Positions 61,904-64,000 of a DNA stretch of 64,000 nucleotides are shown in pieces. Made by a program: the position numbers and the translations under genes. Source of the stretch: Mesorhizobium comanense. GTDB taxonomy: Bacteria; Pseudomonadota; Alphaproteobacteria; Rhizobiales; Rhizobiaceae. Below the pieces are notes generated by a model. It was not told the DNA's origin. It was given only the letters and a program-made list of their open reading frames with translations, and searched no databases. How positions within the stretch are numbered: position 1 is the stretch's first letter; each line of letters opens with the position of its first letter. The stretch covers positions 1-64,000 of the forward strand of contig NZ_SCNN01000016.1 of assembly GCF_005503535.1 (NCBI RefSeq), given 5' to 3'.

Positions 61904-62420
61904 CCTGGCGACGGGTGCCGTCGCCGCCACCAATCCTTGCGAGCCCGAGATCCTGCGCGCCGCCGACCGCTACGGCGTGCCCGCCGGCATCCTCTATGCC
62001 GTCGGTCTGACCGAGACCGGCAAGAAAGGCAGCCTCCAGCCCAACGCCTTGAATATAGAGGGAAAAGCGGTTTTCCCAAGAAGCCGCGCCGAGGCCATTG
62101 CGGCCTTCGAAAGCGCCAGGCGGGACGGCAAGACGCTGATCGATCTCGGCTGCATGCAGATCAACCATCACTACCACGCCTCGCATTTCCGCAGTGTCGA
62201 GGACATGCTCGACCCGCGCCAGAATGTCGACTACGCGGCTCGCTTCCTGGCCAGTCTGCATGCCCGTCACGCGACCTGGTCCATGGCTGTCGCCCGCTAC
62301 CATGCCGGTCCCGATAACGACCCGGCGCAGAAGGTCTATGTCTGTCGGGTGATCGCCAACATGGTTGCTACCGGCTTTGGAAAATGGACCGCCAATGCCC
62401 GCTCTTTCTGCAACCCATAA
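61833..62420 (+). CDS. Lytic transglycosylase (SLT domain), probable flagellar muramidase
   Basis: 195 residues from ATG 61833, with AGAGG upstream. The signal peptide is at about 1-32 (LLASVLAAACLSSLATGAVA). The catalytic glutamate is Glu61 in AVGLTETGKKG, followed by the family segments IDLGCMQINHHYHASHF and MAVARYHAGP. It would cleave peptidoglycan to let the rod or the stator complex through. Starting inside fliK, it is co-transcribed with the motor genes. A general muramidase role is possible but less likely here. Confidence 0.87.
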   Translation: MTRRITAAPLRLLASVLAAACLSSLATGAVAATNPCEPEILRAADRYGVPAGILYAVGLTETGKKGSLQPNALNIEGKAVFPRSRAEAIAAFESARRDGKTLIDLGCMQINHHYHASHFRSVEDMLDPRQNVDYAARFLASLHARHATWSMAVARYHAGPDNDPAQKVYVCRVIANMVATGFGKWTANARSFCNP

Positions 62421-62643
62421 GCGTATTTTCACCCTCTAATACGCTCTCGGCACTGCTTTGACGCGCCATTTTTGACTTGGCCAAGACTTTCCATTCAAAG
62501 CATATCTGGCTGCACGCTAATGCAACCGGTGCGATTCCAGACTCCCAAGAAACTAGTTACAAGAAATCATGGTGTTCAGGATTCCCGCCAGCGGTTACGC
62601 CTTTCCCCACGGGGCAGATGTGCTGATTCGGAAGGTGGGGCCG

Positions 62644-63312
62644 ATGATTGTTATCGTTGACGAGCGAGAGCTCGTAACAGAGGGATACAATTCACTTTTC
62701 GACCGCGAAGGCGTCGCCTGCGCCGGCTTCGCGCCCAGCGAATTCGGCGAGTGGGTGAACTCGGCCGCCGACACCGACCTGCGTTCGGTGCGGGCCTTCC
62801 TGATCGGCGATTGTCGTGAGGGCGCGATCTCGCCGCGCCAGATCCGCGACCGCACCGGGGCCCCCGTCATTGCGCTCAGCGAGCAGCATTCGCTGGAGAA
62901 CACGCTGCGGTTGTTCGAGAGCGGCGTCGACGACGTCATCCGCAAGCCGGTCCATATCCGCGAGATCCTGGCCCGCATCACCGCCATCCGCCGTCGTGCC
63001 CATGAGGACGTCGCCTATACCGAGATCGGCGCCATGCGCATCTTCATGGACGGACGCGATCCGGAGATCGACGGCCAGCCGCTGCCCTTGCCGCGCCGCG
63101 AGCGCCGCATCCTCGAATATCTTGCCAGCAACCGTGGCCGCCGCGTCACCAAGACCCAGGTCTTCAACGCCATCTACGGCATCTTCGATGAAGAGGTCGA
63201 GGAGAACGTGGTGGAGAGCCACATCAGCAAATTGCGCAAGAAGCTGCGCGAGAAGCTGGGCACCGATCCGATCGATTCCAAGCGCTTCCTCGGCTACCGG
63301 CTCGTGTTCTGA
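62644..63312 (+). CDS. ftcR: FtcR/Rem, atypical OmpR-type regulator of flagellar genes
   Basis: 222 residues from ATG 62644 (GGTGGGG upstream), the length of Brucella FtcR; an earlier ATG at 62569 would add 25 residues. The receiver-like domain (1-110) starts MIVIVDERELVTEGYNSLFD, keeps Ser79 and Lys101, but at the usual phospho-aspartate position shows FLIGDCREG, with Gly55/Asp56. The OmpR winged-helix domain at about 125-222 reads LPRRERRILEYLASNRGRRV and ESHISKLRKKLREKLGTDP. No sensor kinase is adjacent. In rhizobia and Brucella it activates flagellar operons under VisNR control, so it is the candidate for the repeated promoter element here. Confidence 0.92.
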   Translation: MIVIVDERELVTEGYNSLFDREGVACAGFAPSEFGEWVNSAADTDLRSVRAFLIGDCREGAISPRQIRDRTGAPVIALSEQHSLENTLRLFESGVDDVIRKPVHIREILARITAIRRRAHEDVAYTEIGAMRIFMDGRDPEIDGQPLPLPRRERRILEYLASNRGRRVTKTQVFNAIYGIFDEEVEENVVESHISKLRKKLREKLGTDPIDSKRFLGYRLVF

Positions 63313-63320
63313 TGCCCCGC

Positions 63321-63355
63321 CGCGCCAGCCTCGCGCAAGACAGGACGCGTAGCCT
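63321..63355 (+). promoter_or_regulatory. Flagellar promoter element before flgE
   Basis: CGCGCCAG (63321-63328), CCT, CGCGCAAG (63332-63339), ten bases, TAGCCT (63350-63355), 42 bp before the flgE ATG and 9 bp after the ftcR stop. So flgE has its own promoter although it directly follows the regulator gene. Confidence 0.7.
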
Positions 63356-63391
63356 CGCTGCCAGTGGCATGGATATTGCGGAGACATCTCG

Positions 63392-64000
63392 ATGAGCCTC
63401 TACGGAATGATGCGGACCGGCGTTTCCGGCATGAACGCCCAGGCAAACCGCCTCTCGACGACAGCCGACAACATCGCCAATTCCGACACCACCGGTTACA
63501 AGCGATCCTCTGCCGAATTCTCGACGCTGATCATGCCGTCGACGGGCGGCGCCTATAATTCCGGCGGCGTCACCACGACGATCCGGCAGGCGGTCAGCGA
63601 TCCCGGCGTGCTGCAATACACCACCTCTGTCTCCGATCTCGCCGTCAGCGGCGATGGCTTCTTTGTCGTCCAGGACCCTAGCGGCACGCCGTTCCTGACC
63701 CGCGCCGGCGCCTTCGTTCCGGATGCACAGGGCAGGCTGGTCAACGCGGCCGGTTTTCAGTTGATGGCATACAGCTACGCCAACGGCGTGCCGGCGGCGA
63801 CGGTTAACGGCTTCGAAGGTCTCGTGCCCGTCGTCATCTCAGACCAGGGACTGACTGCAACGCCGAGCACCGCGGGCGTGTTCAGCGGCAATCTGCCGGC
63901 GGGCGCGACACCGGTCGCCACCGCCAACCTGCCCGGAGCCAACGCCGCCACCGCGCAGTACACCCAGAAATCGTCGATGGTCACCTATGACAATCTCGGC
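63392..64000 (+). CDS. flgE: Flagellar hook protein FlgE, N-terminal part (cut by window edge)
   Basis: 203 codons to the window end, from ATG 63392 with GCGGAGA upstream. The N-terminus MSLYGMMRTGVSGMNAQANR, TTADNIANSDTTGYKRSSAE and SVSDLAVSGDGFFVVQDPSG, TPFLTRAGAFVPDAQG define a hook protein. It polymerises on the rod to form the hook, under length control by FliK. The C-terminal part is outside the window. Confidence 0.94.
   Translation, partial: MSLYGMMRTGVSGMNAQANRLSTTADNIANSDTTGYKRSSAEFSTLIMPSTGGAYNSGGVTTTIRQAVSDPGVLQYTTSVSDLAVSGDGFFVVQDPSGTPFLTRAGAFVPDAQGRLVNAAGFQLMAYSYANGVPAATVNGFEGLVPVVISDQGLTATPSTAGVFSGNLPAGATPVATANLPGANAATAQYTQKSSMVTYDNLG

Overview
The window is a GC-rich chromosomal segment of an alphaproteobacterium of the order Hyphomicrobiales, most likely Mesorhizobium or a close Phyllobacteriaceae relative. 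This rests on the flagellar regulators VisN, VisR and FtcR/Rem, the rhizobial motor genes motE and motC, a DUF1217 gene inside the flagellar cluster, and the general gene style. No species is claimed. No tRNA, rRNA, CRISPR array, insertion sequence or phage was seen.

Positions 1-34600 are accessory and metabolic. They hold a two-partner secretion pair (outer-membrane TpsB, then a TpsA adhesin cut by the window edge); two tandem 288-residue paralogues of unknown function with winged-helix-like segments; a 31-codon gene resembling a RiPP precursor; an ALDH7-family piperideine-6-carboxylate dehydrogenase; an ECF42-type sigma factor with its DGPF/YCII partner; a bacterial topoisomerase IB; a family 2 glycosyltransferase; a three-gene transglutaminase / ATP-grasp-alpha-E / transglutaminase-DUF2126 operon; glutaryl-CoA dehydrogenase with a divergent LysR regulator; and the Tex RNA-binding protein. 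A polyamine locus follows: amidohydrolase, potABC, two potD paralogues and two serine hydrolases on the minus strand, with a TetR regulator and an acetylpolyamine amidohydrolase diverging from it. A TMEM43-like membrane protein closes this part.

Positions 35000-64000 are a nearly continuous flagellar island. visN-visR come first. The minus-strand operon motA-fliM-fliN-fliG-flhB-(unknown) diverges from DUF1217-flgF-fliI-(unknown). Then come flgB-flgC-fliE-flgG-flgA-flgI-motE-flgH-fliL-fliP, two flagellin genes each with its own terminator, fliF-fliH-motB-motC-fliK-lytic transglycosylase, the atypical OmpR-type regulator ftcR, and the hook gene flgE, which runs off the end.

The most striking non-coding observation is a promoter-like element before five flagellar transcription units (motA, DUF1217, flgB, fliF, flgE), with a weaker sixth before the second flagellin. 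Two 8-bp half-sites repeat with an 11-bp period. The downstream half reads CRCRCAAG, and exactly 10 bp later comes TANYSY, 31-42 bp before the start codon. An 11-bp direct repeat beside a -10-like box is typical of OmpR/PhoB-family activation, so FtcR is the natural candidate ligand. That link is inference.
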